62,000 nt of DNA from Cryptomeria japonica. Its lineage: Eukaryota; Streptophyta; Pinopsida; Cupressales; Cupressaceae. The stretch spans positions 234,414,396 through 234,476,395 of the forward strand of contig NC_081406.1 in the NCBI RefSeq assembly GCF_030272615.1, read 5' to 3'. The notes below the pieces were generated by a model. That model saw nothing but the letters and a program-made list of their open reading frames with translations, ran no database searches and had not been told where the DNA came from. Below, one piece after another: positions 1 through 11,438 of this stretch (positions are counted from its first letter, which is position 1; the number at the start of each line of letters is the position of its first letter). A program made the position numbers and the translations under genes.

Positions 1-742
1 AGGGGAAATTGTTGGGAAGAGGGGTTTTCCTAAGTCAAACCTCAATTGAGGAATAAACCATGAATCAAATAATGGAAAAACTGAAATAAATAATTAAAAT
101 ATATACCTTAGATCTTTAACTGCTGATGATGATGCTTTGCTTCTTAAAGGTAATCACATATGTTGTATGAAATGGAATGAACATGGCAAAACCCTAATCA
201 CACACACATGCTTGCATATGAATGATGTGATTTTACTCTACAATGGTTGGAGTCTTGATTATCTTTGAAAATACTTGATGATGAATTATTCATAGATGCA
301 AGGATGTTAGAAATTTATTACTTGATTGATAGAATGGATAGATGAAATTAGGTTGATCAAATGCCTTTATATATGGGTATCTAGGTCATTTACTGATTAG
401 ACCAACTTCCAATAGTCATGCAGAGCCATAGAATTGAATTCCCACCCGAGAGATAATACCCTTACCCCATTTTAAAATTGGGCCCATCTAAGAGGGACTA
501 GGGCATGGGCACTCTAGTCTAGGACTAGGGTGTGGGCACCATGGTCCTTCTCAAAATGGGAACACAATTGATCCCTAACGATAAGGACATCTCTTGATGG
601 GATTCATCAATGGGTGTACATAGCATCAGAACTGGAGATTGGGCACAAAACGGACCTAGATAGGTGATGAGGAGGAAACACGCTAAAGTAGGGGCACATA
701 AATGAGGTGTAAATTATCCTGAGGATAATTTACAACACTACA
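1..742 (-). repeat. 3' LTR of the Gypsy-like element (left copy, cut by window edge)
   Basis: This copy matches 5064-5792 with many substitutions and small indels, so the pair is old. On the minus strand the terminus at 742 begins TG. The shared AGGGGAAATT at bases 1-10 shows that the repeat continues past the window start. Confidence 0.7.
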
Positions 743-758
743 TTTAGCCCCCACTTTA
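743..758 (-). other. Polypurine tract of the Gypsy-like element
   Basis: On the minus strand the bases just before the left LTR read AAAGTGGGGGCTAAA, then TGTAG. This is the standard place and composition of a plus-strand primer for a minus-strand element. Confidence 0.65.
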
Positions 759-1368
759 ATGGGACTATGAGCCTATGAAAATAATCATGGTAAAGTAGAC
801 AAAAGAGATGAAAGAGAGAGGAGGAATCAGGAGCACAATTACAAGGATTATAAGACATTACTAAATTTGAGGAATTGAGCCCCTAATATTAGATCTTAAT
901 TCACTCAGTCACATGTAAGGACACACAAAACAGGACAAAAGAAAAAATTAAAAAATACAGAGACAATTGGCAACAAACACACAACACAAAAGATAAAAAC
1001 CAAAACAAGACCTCAAGTCAACTAAGCAAAGAGACCTCGATATCAAAATACCTCAACCAATAATATCATTCTTGAGAATGTCTTCTCATGAGCACAAGTA
1101 ATCAGATAAAAAAAGCACAAACATATATCATCCATGAACTAAAAATAGAAAAGCTATGAGCTCATGAGAACAAAAAGAGAAAGCATGGATATAAAATCTA
1201 GATTTTTTTTTTAGGTGATCTATGAGAAGAAAAGAAAGAAGAAATGGATAAAAATTATAGATGTGTTTTTCTAGGTGATCCATGTTGGGGAGGAGAGTTG
1301 GAATAGTCTAGCTATGTTTTGCTAGTTCCACTCATCCTCATGCGTGTGTGCAAGTGATGTTTAGTTTT

Positions 1369-1710
1369 AGGTGTTAAGAATCTTGTATAAGGGTTTGTTT
1401 AATCTAGTTTCAAGCATGCAAAAACCTATGTAAGACATGGAATGAAAATGCAAATGTGTCTGGTATGGGGAACATCTTGTATAAGACTTTTCTCTAGTTT
1501 TAAGAATGTGTTATCCCATGTAAGACAAACATATTCCTAGTTTTGAGGATATCTCATGTCAGTGTTTTCTTGCTCTAGTTTCACGAATGTGCATCCCATA
1601 TAAGACATATATGAATATTTCATCTATTTTCAAGAGTGAAGCAACTTGTGTAAGAGTTTGATTTCTTTATTTTTGAGAATAAACACCCCATTTAAGACAT
1701 GCAAGATTAT
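1369..1710. repeat. Degenerate tandem repeat, about 45-bp period
   Basis: About seven units share the pattern (T)CTAGTTTTAAGAATG, then CATCCCATGTAAGACA. Starts are seen near 1402, 1448, 1493, 1532, 1575, 1622 and 1668. Units are strongly diverged. The array lies inside the Gypsy-like element, between its gag-like remnant and its 3' LTR. Confidence 0.6.
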
Positions 1711-2795
1711 AGTACAATATAGTCTGTAAATTGAGTGATATATGTGACCCCCCCTTATGATGTCAACATAGCCATATTTTGAAGTCTTAAGGAAGCTGGA
1801 AACAAGGATACCCACCTTCAACACCAAAGAGATATCCTTTAGGCAACAATATTCATAAAGCCAAGCTAAAGAGGCAGTACTCTTATAAGAAAGGGTAAGA
1901 TAGTTGTAATAGATATATCTTGCAACAAGTGTAAAGAGGATCCTTGGAGGTTAAGAGATATTTGTTCAAAAGAAATCTACCTCCAAGAGGAGTTCTTGAA
2001 CAAACATAACATCTTCTACCAAAAGAAAGGAAAGAGAACAAGAATGCCTACCTTCTTCCTATTGCTAGGTAAAAGGGATTCTTGATGAAGGATGACACAC
2101 TTTTGACCCAAAGTGAGAGGTAATTTTATAATAGATATACATTTCCAAGTGAAAAATAGGTTGTAGTCAAGGATACATACCTCTTCCATAAGAGAGAATC
2201 CTTGAGAAAACAACTTCAAACAAGGAATGACATCAAATTGTAAGTTCTAACACCATTCAACAAAGGAAAAGTGGATCCTTAGAAAGTATATAGGAAAGAT
2301 CAATGCTCCCCAAGTGTAGAGACAATGAGAAGAAGTACACAAACTCTAAGGAGATATTAGACATAAGAAAATGCAGAATATACTTACATGAAGTAATATT
2401 CAATGCGAGAAATGATATTAAGATATGTAAAATAAAATTCTAAAGAAGAGGTAATATTCAAGAGAAATAAAAAAAGATTTAGATGAAGGATCACAAACTC
2501 CCCTAAGGTCAGATTAATCATAAGAGACATACCCTTTCATGCAAGAAAGGACATCGAAGTATGAAAAATGGAACCCCTAAAGGGAATAGTAAAACTTTAG
2601 ATAGAGAGAAGGAACAAGATAAGATTTATGCCCTGCAAGCATTGAGGCAAGAAGGAATTATGTTGCTTTCCCAAGGTGATTGTAATTGAAAAAGCGTCAC
2701 CTCTTATGACAAAGAGCCCCCAATTAAGTTAACTACTAGTTTCATAGGGTGAGGAGCAACATCGAGGGTGAATGGAGTGCTAAGGCACTACTGCT

Positions 2796-3875
2796 TCACC
2801 AAAAAAGAGTGCAATATCGGTTGTAAGACCTATCATATTGTTCTTGAACAAATTTTTTAAATGATTTACACTTTCCAAGAGAATGGGAGAAAAAAAGATG
2901 AAAAAGACAATGTTCATTACCTTCGTTATGCTTATTAGTAAATTTTATGAAAGGAAAAACAACATTCTTATCATACGTCAATCCCCAAAAACTTCTAGTA
3001 GCTAATTTCTCTTGGTCATAAATAGGAGTAGGTCTTGTCTCTTGTGATTTAGGACAAGAGTTTTTAGCAGATGTATTTTCATTTGTGATTATAATAGTTC
3101 CATTATCAACTAGATCTTGCATACTTTTTTGAAAATCTGGACAATCATTAGCATGGTGGTCATGAGTTTGATGGTATGAAGGAATAGGAGTGTTTGAAGA
3201 AGAAACACCCTTAGATGGATGATAAGACTTATGTCTTCCAAGATAATCCTTAAATTTTTGAATTCTAAGGAGATAATCCATAGGTGAATCATGATAATGT
3301 CCTAGACCTTTGATACTAGTTTCTATAGGAGGGTTTATAGGGAGTCTAATTCCTTGTTCAAATTTTCCAAGTCCTTTTCCTCTAAAACCTTATTCTTATA
3401 TTATGTTATAGCCACTGCTATAAGAATTTCTCAATTGAGAAGGAGGAGGAGCATTATAAAAAATCTCTTTTAATTTTTTAGTGTAAGTGTATTTAGAAGG
3501 AACAAAGGGAAAAGTAGGTGAAGAAGGAATGTCTTTTGTAGGGAGATTTTCCTTGCTATCATCATGCATATCCTCTCTGATAGGTTGATAAGGAAGATCC
3601 TTATCATCTAAGGCCTCATATTTAATTAATGCTATGTGGGGAGATAGATGATGAATTAAATTCATAACATCATCTTCTCTACAAATGTTTTGATGATTAA
3701 TATAGGCTCTAAGAGAATAAGGGGGATCTAGAGAGATTGAAACACCAATATTTTGATCTTTCCCCACTTGCACTAATATATGTGTATGAGAAGAAGGTGG
3801 TGCCATATTTCTCTTCAATGGTTTCTCTCCATTAGATAGATCATTGGTAGGAGTATTATCTCTTTCTTCATTCAC
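2796..3875 (-). pseudogene. Gag-like remnant of the Gypsy-like element, with G-patch-like motif
   Basis: Two open stretches on the minus strand (3875-3396, 159 codons; 3281-2796, 161 codons) lie in one frame, separated by a short stretch with stops. The joining region encodes GFRGKGLGKFEQGI, resembling the G-patch-like GxGLGKxxQGI motif found in plant Gypsy polyproteins. It is followed by YHQTHDHHANDCPDFQ and MQDLVDNGTI, which resemble the His/Cys-containing segment and the 'QDLIDxGxI' phrase of plant Gypsy gag proteins. The first half (HILVQVGKD, LDPPYSLRAY) is not recognised. No protease or polymerase follows; the 2 kb downstream hold only tandem repeats and non-coding sequence. Its function in a living element would be particle formation. 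The assignment is by motif resemblance only. Confidence 0.45.
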
Positions 3876-4930
3876 ATTAGATACCCTAGGAGAGGTATAA
3901 GTATCAGGTTTTTCATTACCATCTCTAGGATTAGAGTCTATAAAGAATTTTATGAGATCTATATATGTAATTCATTTCCCTAAAAATATCACCATAAAGA
4001 AACATGCACTATGTATATAAGATTTGAGATTTCATTGATTAATAGGAAATAATTTTGAAATTCTAAACATGCAATATGCTAAAGTGTTCTGAATGAAAAG
4101 AAGCAATGTGAGGTAAGAGAAACCATTATCCAACACATGATTATGATAAATATAAGTGAAAATTAATTTAATTATATGTGAAATAGAAAATAAATTAGAT
4201 CTATTAAGTGTCATTATAAATATTTATATTCGGATATGAAAATAGATTTGAAAAATTATGCAACCCACAAACCAAATTAACCAAAATAAATTAGTTTTTT
4301 CGTGAATTTAACCTCTAAATTTATGTAATTTAATTAAAATAAGATCTATGAATGCAAAATTGAAAATTAAAATGTTCCCAAATCAGATCTGAGATAGTTG
4401 ATCCAATTTCGGAAACTCACAAGTTCAATTTAAAAATGATAAACTAGGGTTTGTGTGAGTTTAAACTCTAAATTTATGTAACTCAATTAAAAGTTTAACT
4501 TGTAAATGTAAATTTGATTTTGAAAATGCATAAAAAATCATATTTGAGAACATAAATCATAAATAATGGTGTAAGGTGTCGAATTCACCAAAATGTGATG
4601 TGGTGAAAATTTAGGGTTTTCACAATTTAGTGTGATAAAACCACTAATTTTTTATTAGGAACCAATTACATTAGGGAAAGATAGGAATTTGATGGATCTA
4701 ATCCTAATAGATCTATATTGTAAATAGATTCGAGGGGTTTAATATTTGTCTCTTCTTTCCCTTAGCTTGAATTTTATTTGAATTTATTGAAGATGTTGAA
4801 ATTATGTTAAATGTGTGTACACTAAAGAGATCAGGAATAAATAGTAAGCTACATTAGTCAAATAGAGCCATGAACCTAGATCTAATCAATATATCAATGT
4901 TTGAATCTATTCTCAAAAGGTCATCTTCAA
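3876..4930 (-). other. Leader region of the Gypsy-like element
   Basis: This AT-rich stretch between the presumed 5' LTR and the gag-like remnant shows no coding signal on either strand. Short words such as AAATTTATGTAA recur near 4317 and 4470, suggesting a weak internal duplication. Confidence 0.35.
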
Positions 4931-4949
4931 TTGTCAGGACTGGAATGTC

Positions 4950-5792
4950 AGTTTCTCTAGTCCTGTGAGTTTTTTACATTCAAAAGGGAACTTGTTTGTC
5001 TCTACGAATAATGTTGATCCTAAAAATTACATCTTTGTACCTATTTCTTCCACATAGAAATAAAGGGGAAATTGTTGAGAATAGGGGTTTTATTAAGTCA
5101 AATCTAGGTTTAGAAATTAACCTTGAATGAAATAATACAAATACTAAAATAAATAATGAAAAGATATAGCTCAAATCTGCAATTGTTCTTGATGATGCTT
5201 TGCTTCTTCAATGTAATCATGTATGTTCTATAAAATGGTATGAACATGAAAGAAACCTAATCACACACACATGCTTACATATGAATGATGTAATTTTTGT
5301 CCACAACTATTGAATGAAAAATATGGATCCTTGAAGATCTCTCAAAAATGCTTAATGATGAATGCTTCATGGATGCAAGGATGCTATAAATTGTTTTCTT
5401 GATTGATAGAATGAAAAGATGAAATTAAGTTGATCAAATGTCTTTACATAGGGGTATCTAGGTCATTTACAGATTAGGCCAACCTCCAATGGTCATGCAA
5501 AGCCATATAATTGAATTATCACCAAGGATATAAGACCCTTGTCCCATTTCAAAATTGATCCCAAATAAGAGGGACCAGGGTACCCATGCCTTGGTCCTTC
5601 TAAAAAAGGGACCACAATTAAGCCCTAGGGAGAAGGGCACCACTCTAGGAAGTTCATCATTGGGTGTACATGGCATTACAACTAGATATTGGGCACAAAA
5701 AGAACCTAGATAGGTCATGAGGAGGGGACACACTAAAGTACAGGCACAAACATGAGGTGTAAATTAGCTTGGTAACAATTTATGATGCTACA
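4950..5792 (-). repeat. 5' LTR of the Gypsy-like element (right copy)
   Basis: The clear match to the left copy covers 5064-5792. The inner boundary cannot be fixed, because the left copy is cut by the window; about 4950 is chosen next to a possible degenerate primer-binding site near 4934-4951 on the minus strand. An imperfect hairpin (CAGGACT and AGTCCTG) lies at about 4935-4965. Confidence 0.55.
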
Positions 5793-7330
5793 TATTAGTA
5801 AAACGAGCTCACAAGCAGTGAAACCCCTAGACACCCAAAAAAGGAACACCCTTTTTTTGAAAAAATAGTGCTTAAGAACTAACCACCAAATAGGTGGGAA
5901 TAAGGGTCCGAAACCCTGAACAAGATTTCATTCTCATAATAGAGGTGTTTTGGAGAGCACCCCAAACCATAACACATACAAAAACCTTTGCATTGGCAAA
6001 ATGATCAAGGAAACTAAAATCTAACAATAGGTTTTGGGAGGCACTTTGCAACCTTAGAGGAACATGTAGTCATTTCTACCAAAAGTAAAGCATTCTCGAA
6101 TGGACTAGACCCAACAAACATAGAGGTACCTCAATAAGCCACCTAACTGCATGAGATCTAAGGCCTAGAGAGAAAGATCACCTAGGGAAAGGTCTCAACC
6201 CACCACAACAAAAAGAAACCTACTATCAAAGGAAGCAACACCATCATGAAGACAACACCCACAAACCCACCACATCAAAGAAAACCTTTAAGAATATTGG
6301 ACCAAAAAGGACCACCTCCATAGGGGTTACAAAAGGAGCATGGCAACAGACACTATCAGAACTACAAACAAGTAGGCAAGGAGAACTGAGATATAGCCAC
6401 ATAACAAATAGGAGAAAGAAACCCCTTCAAAGAAATAGAAGGCACAAAAAAATAGCAACTGCCAAAGCAAGAAGCCCCCCTCCATAGGACCAACAAGACT
6501 CACCAAAGGATTTTTTGGCTTAGAGAATAACCAACAGTAAGAAAGCGGAAAGAGCCAACAAATTACACCATCAAAAAACTGACAAACCCATCCAAGGCAG
6601 CGAAACAAGGAACACCCACATCAACAACTCATCCCAAACGAGCAAGAGGCGGAACACAAAGTAGTGGGAAAATGACAGAGACACAGGATTCACTTGCCCA
6701 TCAATAGAGGGGAGATGTAGGGTCTCCCAAAATATCAAGTCCCAACTCCAACTAGCTACTAGCAACATCAAGAGAAGGGTAAGACAAAATGACCCCCATC
6801 CACATAGGAGGTAGAGGGAACACAACCATTCTCCCACAAAATAGTGATAACCACATGCAAAATCAACCATCCACCAAAAACATCCCCAACAAGGCAGAAA
6901 ATAGAGGGGACAAAGTAGTGAATCCAATGTCCAAAGAAAAACATCCACATAGCAACAACATCGCCACTGCATAACCAACAAGCAGCCTCCCACAAAAACA
7001 AGGAGAACCACACATGCCAAGTCACCTAGTAGGATAGTAGGATGCATAGAGGCGAAAAGACAAACCGCCCACTAGAAATAAGAGGTAAAAGCACTGGAAG
7101 AGGAGGGCAATGGCCCAACCCATGCATCTAGATAAAGGTGTAGGGGAGAGCAACTAAACCCCCAAAAACCTCCACCCATAATCCATGAAAGGCATGTAAA
7201 GAGTCATCATGACTAAAACAATAGAAAGGGTCCTAAAAACCCCCTTCAACATAAAAATCATCCTCTCCATCATCATCTTCTTTTGCAGCACTCTCCCCAG
7301 ACGAAACCCTAGCACCTGACCCGATCTACT
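5793..7330. other. Unassigned A/C-rich block
   Basis: The plus strand is unusually rich in A and C, so the minus strand is G/T-rich. This opens several overlapping minus-strand frames rich in Trp, Cys, Phe and Leu (6327-6608, 6571-7047). They lie in different frames over the same DNA and show no domain, so they are read as composition artefacts. The block begins next to the LTR end at 5792. A phrase on the minus strand near 7320, GCTAGGGTTTCGTCTGGGG, looks like the 5' end of a transcribed unit but nothing decides it. Confidence 0.3.
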
Positions 7331-7466
7331 TCTACTCCATATTGATATTTTAGAATAGTTTTCTATTTTTATACGATTAATTAATTATAACTATGGGCAT
7401 TTGTAAAATAAAAATTTAAGAGGCTACAATAATAAAACTTATTGTAAAAATGAACAACGCCTCTTG

Positions 7467-7872
7467 AACCATGGATATCTTAAATTACATTTTGATGGCA
7501 CAACTAAATGGAACCCTAGTTCGGCAAGAGGGGGAGGTATCATATGAGGATTATTTCAACTTATGCTATTAACGTTGGGGTCTAGTATTCTAATTATGCT
7601 AAGTTCGAAGCTTCTCACCTTGGTAATTTGTTGTTGAAAGATAAAGGTTTCATGGAGGTATTTATAGAAGGTGATTTTAGAAACATCATCTTTATGTTGA
7701 AAGGTAAAGCCACCACAGGGTGGTCCTTATGTGACCTTATTACTAAATATCACCGAAATATGATGGTGCTTTAGAATATTTTAATAATTAATACCTCTAG
7801 GGAAGTAAACATTTATGCTAATACTAATGCTACTTATCCATTAACACTTGGCTATCCATTTGAGGTAGGCTA
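7467..7872 (+). pseudogene. LINE-type RNase H remnant (plus strand)
   Basis: From 7473 the plus strand encodes GYLKLHFDGTTKWNP followed by GGGII. This matches the start of the RNase H domain at the C-terminus of plant LINE ORF2 proteins (W-LKLNFDG--KGNPG---GGG-IRD). After a stop and a frameshift the domain continues as KFEASHLGNLLLKDKGFMEV, then FIEGDFRNIIFMLKGK; the GD corresponds to the second catalytic Asp region. A phrase near 7797-7840 (SREVNIYAN) resembles the 'REAN-ADxLAN' end of the domain. The rest of the LINE is absent upstream. It is opposite in strand to the large LINE, so it is a separate insertion. Confidence 0.7.
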
Positions 7873-8039
7873 TGATAAACCACCTCAATGTTATTCACTA
7901 GCACTAGTCATATCAAGTATTGAAATAATGGTTCCACATTGGACCAGGTTGACACATAGTTGGTAGTTCAGCATCATACCTAGGGTTTAGTTGAGTTTAT
8001 TGCTTCTTTAAATTTAGTGTAGTACAATAGATATTGTCC

Positions 8040-8880
8040 TTAATAGATTTCTAATTTGGATGTTCACATGATAGATATTTTAATATTTTTGTTGAGTCTT
8101 ATAATTTATGTTTGGGAGACACTGGACTAGTCACATCCATCTTCTCTTTGATAGAAATGATCATTCTTCAATTATTGTGAGGGAAAACTTTAAATATCTT
8201 GTTGATTCCATGTATTATTATTCCTAATAGTTTCAAAATAAGTTTTGATACTATTAAAGAGAAATTGTAGGTCACTTTATCTTCAGAGGAGGAATATTTT
8301 TAATTGCATGATGTTCTATATCATCTAGGAGATTTTGGATTGTCATCTTCAATAGTGTGGCATATACCACTTGAATGGTGTGTTATAACTTTTAGTATTG
8401 ACATGTAGACACTTTAGTAGAGCTCAAAGACATAAAACTTCATGTATACTCCCTCATCTTCATTTCAATAATGGAAAGATGTCCTATATACCATCTTACC
8501 TTTATTTCTACGTAAGGGGAGGAACATTGCTCAATAATATTGGATCATATTTAGCACTCAATGTTGAGAATCTACAATCATTAGAACAAACTCTTAATTG
8601 ATGGGTGACACATAGTTTGTACTCTTCTACTCTCTTATGCGAAGGACTATTTCCTGATAGTTATTTTTCTCCATCTCTTTTTTCATATAGAATATCTCTA
8701 TTTTCATCTCTCTTTTGGAGGATATTTTTGAATTGCTAATTTTATTTTATTGTGAGTTATTGTATTCAATTAAATTTGTACAAAATAACTAGCATGGACT
8801 CATAGCTAGAACCAATCATACATAGTTTTCATTTATGTACATTCTTCATAAGTTGCACTTAAGAGTATATGCTTGTTTGA
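8040..8880 (+). mobile_element. Decayed internal fragment related to element A (non-autonomous Copia)
   Basis: Several words occur in the same order and nearly the same spacing as in the 3' internal part of element A. TTTGGGAGACAC lies at 8111 and 17352; CATCTTCTCTTTGAT at 8138 and 17377; a version of ATTGTTGTGAGGG near 8172 and 17410; TTTTCATCTCTCTTTTGG near 8700 and 17949; and CATGG-CT-TAG near 8795 and 18070. The span between the first and last anchors is about 685 bp here and 718 bp in A. No LTR of the A type follows at 8880, so the fragment is truncated or its LTR has decayed. This shows that the unusual pol-less interior of A belongs to an older family. Confidence 0.6.
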
Positions 8881-10741
8881 AAGATGTATTTTACTTACCA
8901 TGTTCATCAAGTATGTTCTACTGAGACAAGTTACTTAAGTTAACTTGCCTAAAAAATATGTCTTATGTATCTTTATGAAATTCTTACTTGTCATATGATC
9001 TTATCTTATCATATTTACATTTGGTTTCCGATGTTACTCAATACTATAGTCTCAAGTTATAAGATTAATATATAGGTCATACTATTACGCAATCCAATGT
9101 TCACCTTGGCTTATAAGTACAAAAGGTTTCATATCATGTAGTTAATATTTTATCAATATATCATTTTCATTCTTATCCTTTGATAGAATAAAATTATTCT
9201 TCCATAGTTGATCTATTTTGTGCTTTCACGAACTACCTATATCATGAGTGCTATAATCTTCAACCAATCGTCCATGGAATAGAGTATTGTATTTCAAATC
9301 TTAAATTATTACTTTAAATTACTACATGATTCTACTCATATATTTCATTTTCATTTTGAAATCTTCCAAGATGAAAACTTCTCTTAAGTGAACAGGTACC
9401 AAGGTAGTGCCTTCATCCATATCCGTATCATTTTAATGACTTTTTTCAATTCAATGATTTTTATGCATTTAAACTTCTATTATTTTTTTGTATATACTCT
9501 TACAATAATTCTCATAATAGTTACCTTTCACACCAAAATAAGGGCCTGGGTATTAACAAAAACACTTATATTAATCTTTTCACTTTCTTTTAAACTCTCT
9601 TTCATTTAATTATAACTCAACCAATACCAAGCATAAAAATATCGTTTTACTGTGAAGCCTAGAAAATGAGTTTGAGTCTTTTCTATTTCTATGAACACAT
9701 TTCATAGAAATGGTCTTGACCTTCAAATTACCCCTTCTATAGCATATGTAAAATTCATAATCACAAAATTGATCTGGATTACTTCCATAATAATGAAAAT
9801 GCTAGCAATTTTATAATTTAAATTCAAATATGTGAACTATTTCACCTGTTACTATGTGTGTTATGTGTTGAATTGATGTGCAAACTATTTTGTTTGTAAT
9901 CCTTGTTGTTATACTTAAAGAGAGAGGCTTGATTCATTTTAGATCATTTAACTACCAAGATCTCCTACATGTTAGAACTATCATTTAGTACTATCATGGA
10001 TTATCAAGAGAATTTGTATTATAATTTTGAGTTTCTTGTGTGTTTATGAAAGTTGAATTGCTATTGAATTGATATTCTTACATGATTTTGCACAACAAAA
10101 CTAGTTATTTCTAGCAAGTGCAAACCATGAAGTAACAAAACATATTTCTATGGGAGGAACAAACTAAACACATCTAGATAAATAAAAGGCAACATTCTAA
10201 AAGTTTTGAAAAATGATATCTACAAAGTAATATATAATATAAATAAACTATTCTTTTATTATTAAAGATTCATTTAATTGTCGTCATTCGATCACATGTC
10301 ATACTATTTTAAACTTAAGACCATTATATAATTATTATAATTATTATGTTTCTTATTTTGAGTTTTCTCATATCATTTGTTTATTTACATTAACTTTATG
10401 CAACATAAATTATATTCTCTATTAGTCAAGCCAATGATACTTATTTTCCGTTTCAAATATGCATGCTTAAGAGACTTTAGTCGAACGAAATCAACTTTAA
10501 CTGTCCCAAAGGTCCAAATGGAAAATAAATGGAATAGGTCTAGCATGATAATCCATGCTTTATTCAAGGGATTTTTTTTTCTCTTTCAGACCAACAGTCG
10601 TCAATGAATCGTTCACTATCTAGAGGGCAAGACATATATGAATCTAGAAGAGAAGTACCGTGCACCATGGAAAAACAATTCAATTTTATTCACCTAAAAT
10701 GTATGAAAAGTCCATAGAAAGCATAAATAGGGCTTGCCGAC
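8881..10741. other. AT-rich intergenic DNA, nothing recognised
   Basis: Short open frames occur (9388-9609; 10377-10607), but they are AT-rich, hydrophobic or low-complexity and show no family resemblance. No LTR pair, tRNA or promoter signal was recognised. Confidence 0.4.
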
Positions 10742-11357
10742 TACTGACACTTGTTGTACCATAGATACCTTCTAGTTGGAGTAAATCTATTCCGATTTGA
10801 ATACTGTGCCGTTGGACTTAAACGTGGGCTATATGCCGCCTTCACCGCAAGTATGCCTTCCTCTAGAGAAACCCCAGGGAGAGTGTCAAACTTGCAGACA
10901 TGAGTCACAATGCTTCCACCGTCTGCACTTGGACTGAGCTTCAACGTGAACTGAGCTGATGCCAAATTCTTGCACAATTCTCGTCCTTCCATGTCGGCGT
11001 TGCTGTAAGTAAAGTTATATGTGTTAAGATCGTCCACGCGCTCCTCCATAAAGTTAAATTCCATCAAGCCCGCACTAAAATTTTTATATTATAATCTAAA
11101 CATATACTTTTCTAACTGAAAAAATTATTATGCTATCCAAGCAAGTAAATGCCCTATATATCTGGATATATATTACAAGGGGTAGATTTGATTTGCTCGA
11201 TTCGGCTGACCCCTTCGTTGCCTTCGAGAAATACCACTTCTCCACATTAGTATGGTATTTCCGTGACAATGCGATCATAGACCTTCACCAATAGAGTCCA
11301 GAGTCTCTTTGCATCGATTGCAGATTCAAATTTTGTAGTTACAGTTCCAGCCACCAT
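10742..11357 (-). pseudogene. PR-10 / Bet v 1-like (START-fold) gene, broken
   Basis: The first exon would start at the ATG at 11357 (context GAAGATGGTGGC): MVAGTVTTKFESAIDAKRLW, then a stop at codon 37, then CGEVVFLEGNEGVSRIEQI, matching the 'SV-xLEGDGGxGSIRxI' loop of the family. An intron with GT near 11179 and an AG near 11070 follows. The second exon (about 11069-10742) reads MEFNFMEERVDDLNTYNF, then ADMEGRELCKNLASAQFTLK, then SPSADGGSIVTHVCKFDTL, the conserved 'ERVDxxDxxNF' and 'SxDGGSIxK' blocks. The intron sits where the single Bet v 1-family intron is usually found. Phases at the visible splice sites do not agree, and the C-terminus after KAAY departs from the usual 'EAYLLANP' end. 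PR-10 proteins are small cytosolic ligand-binding proteins linked to defence; this copy should not make one unless the stop is a sequencing error. Confidence 0.75.
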
Positions 11358-11430
11358 CTTCTCTTATCTCTAATAATTTCTATTCAAGTTTCTTTTAATT
11401 CTTCTTACAATTTGTGTGCAAGAAAAATGA

Positions 11431-11438
11431 ATTTATAG
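11431..11438 (-). promoter_or_regulatory. TATA box of the PR-10-like gene
   Basis: The minus strand reads CTATAAAT about 75 bp upstream of the presumed ATG at 11357, which would leave a 5' leader of some 40-45 bases. Position and sequence fit a plant core promoter; activity is unknown. Confidence 0.5.

Larger units (their letters stand above)
1..5792 (-). mobile_element. Non-autonomous Gypsy-like LTR retrotransposon, truncated by the window start
   Basis: Two similar sequences of about 730 bp lie in direct orientation at 1-742 and about 4950-5792. Both contain the word AGGGGAAATTGTTG, the same order of blocks (GATGATGCTTTGCTTCTT, then AATCACACACACATGCTT, then GAGGTGTAAATTA) and the same end. 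Read on the minus strand, each LTR starts TGTAG. The left copy is preceded on that strand by a purine tract, AAAGTGGGGGCTAAA, of the kind found before plant Gypsy 3' LTRs, so the element runs right to left. Only gag-like coding remnants (3875 to 2796) are visible between the LTRs; no integrase, reverse transcriptase or RNase H was found in the 4.2-kb interior. The outer end of the left LTR lies beyond base 1. The Gypsy assignment rests on the purine tract and a G-patch-like motif and is moderate. Confidence 0.65.

Noticed and set aside
1369-1710. Possible CRISPR-like array
   Set aside because: Units are contiguous and degenerate without conserved repeats and unique spacers, and the context is a plant retroelement.
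6327-7047. Overlapping minus-strand open frames rich in Trp, Cys and Leu, resembling membrane proteins
   Set aside because: They overlap in different frames over one G/T-rich strand and show no start context or family pattern, so composition explains them.
9388-9609. Plus-strand 73-codon hydrophobic frame
   Set aside because: AT-rich Phe/Ile/Leu composition, no conserved phrase and no neighbouring gene signals.
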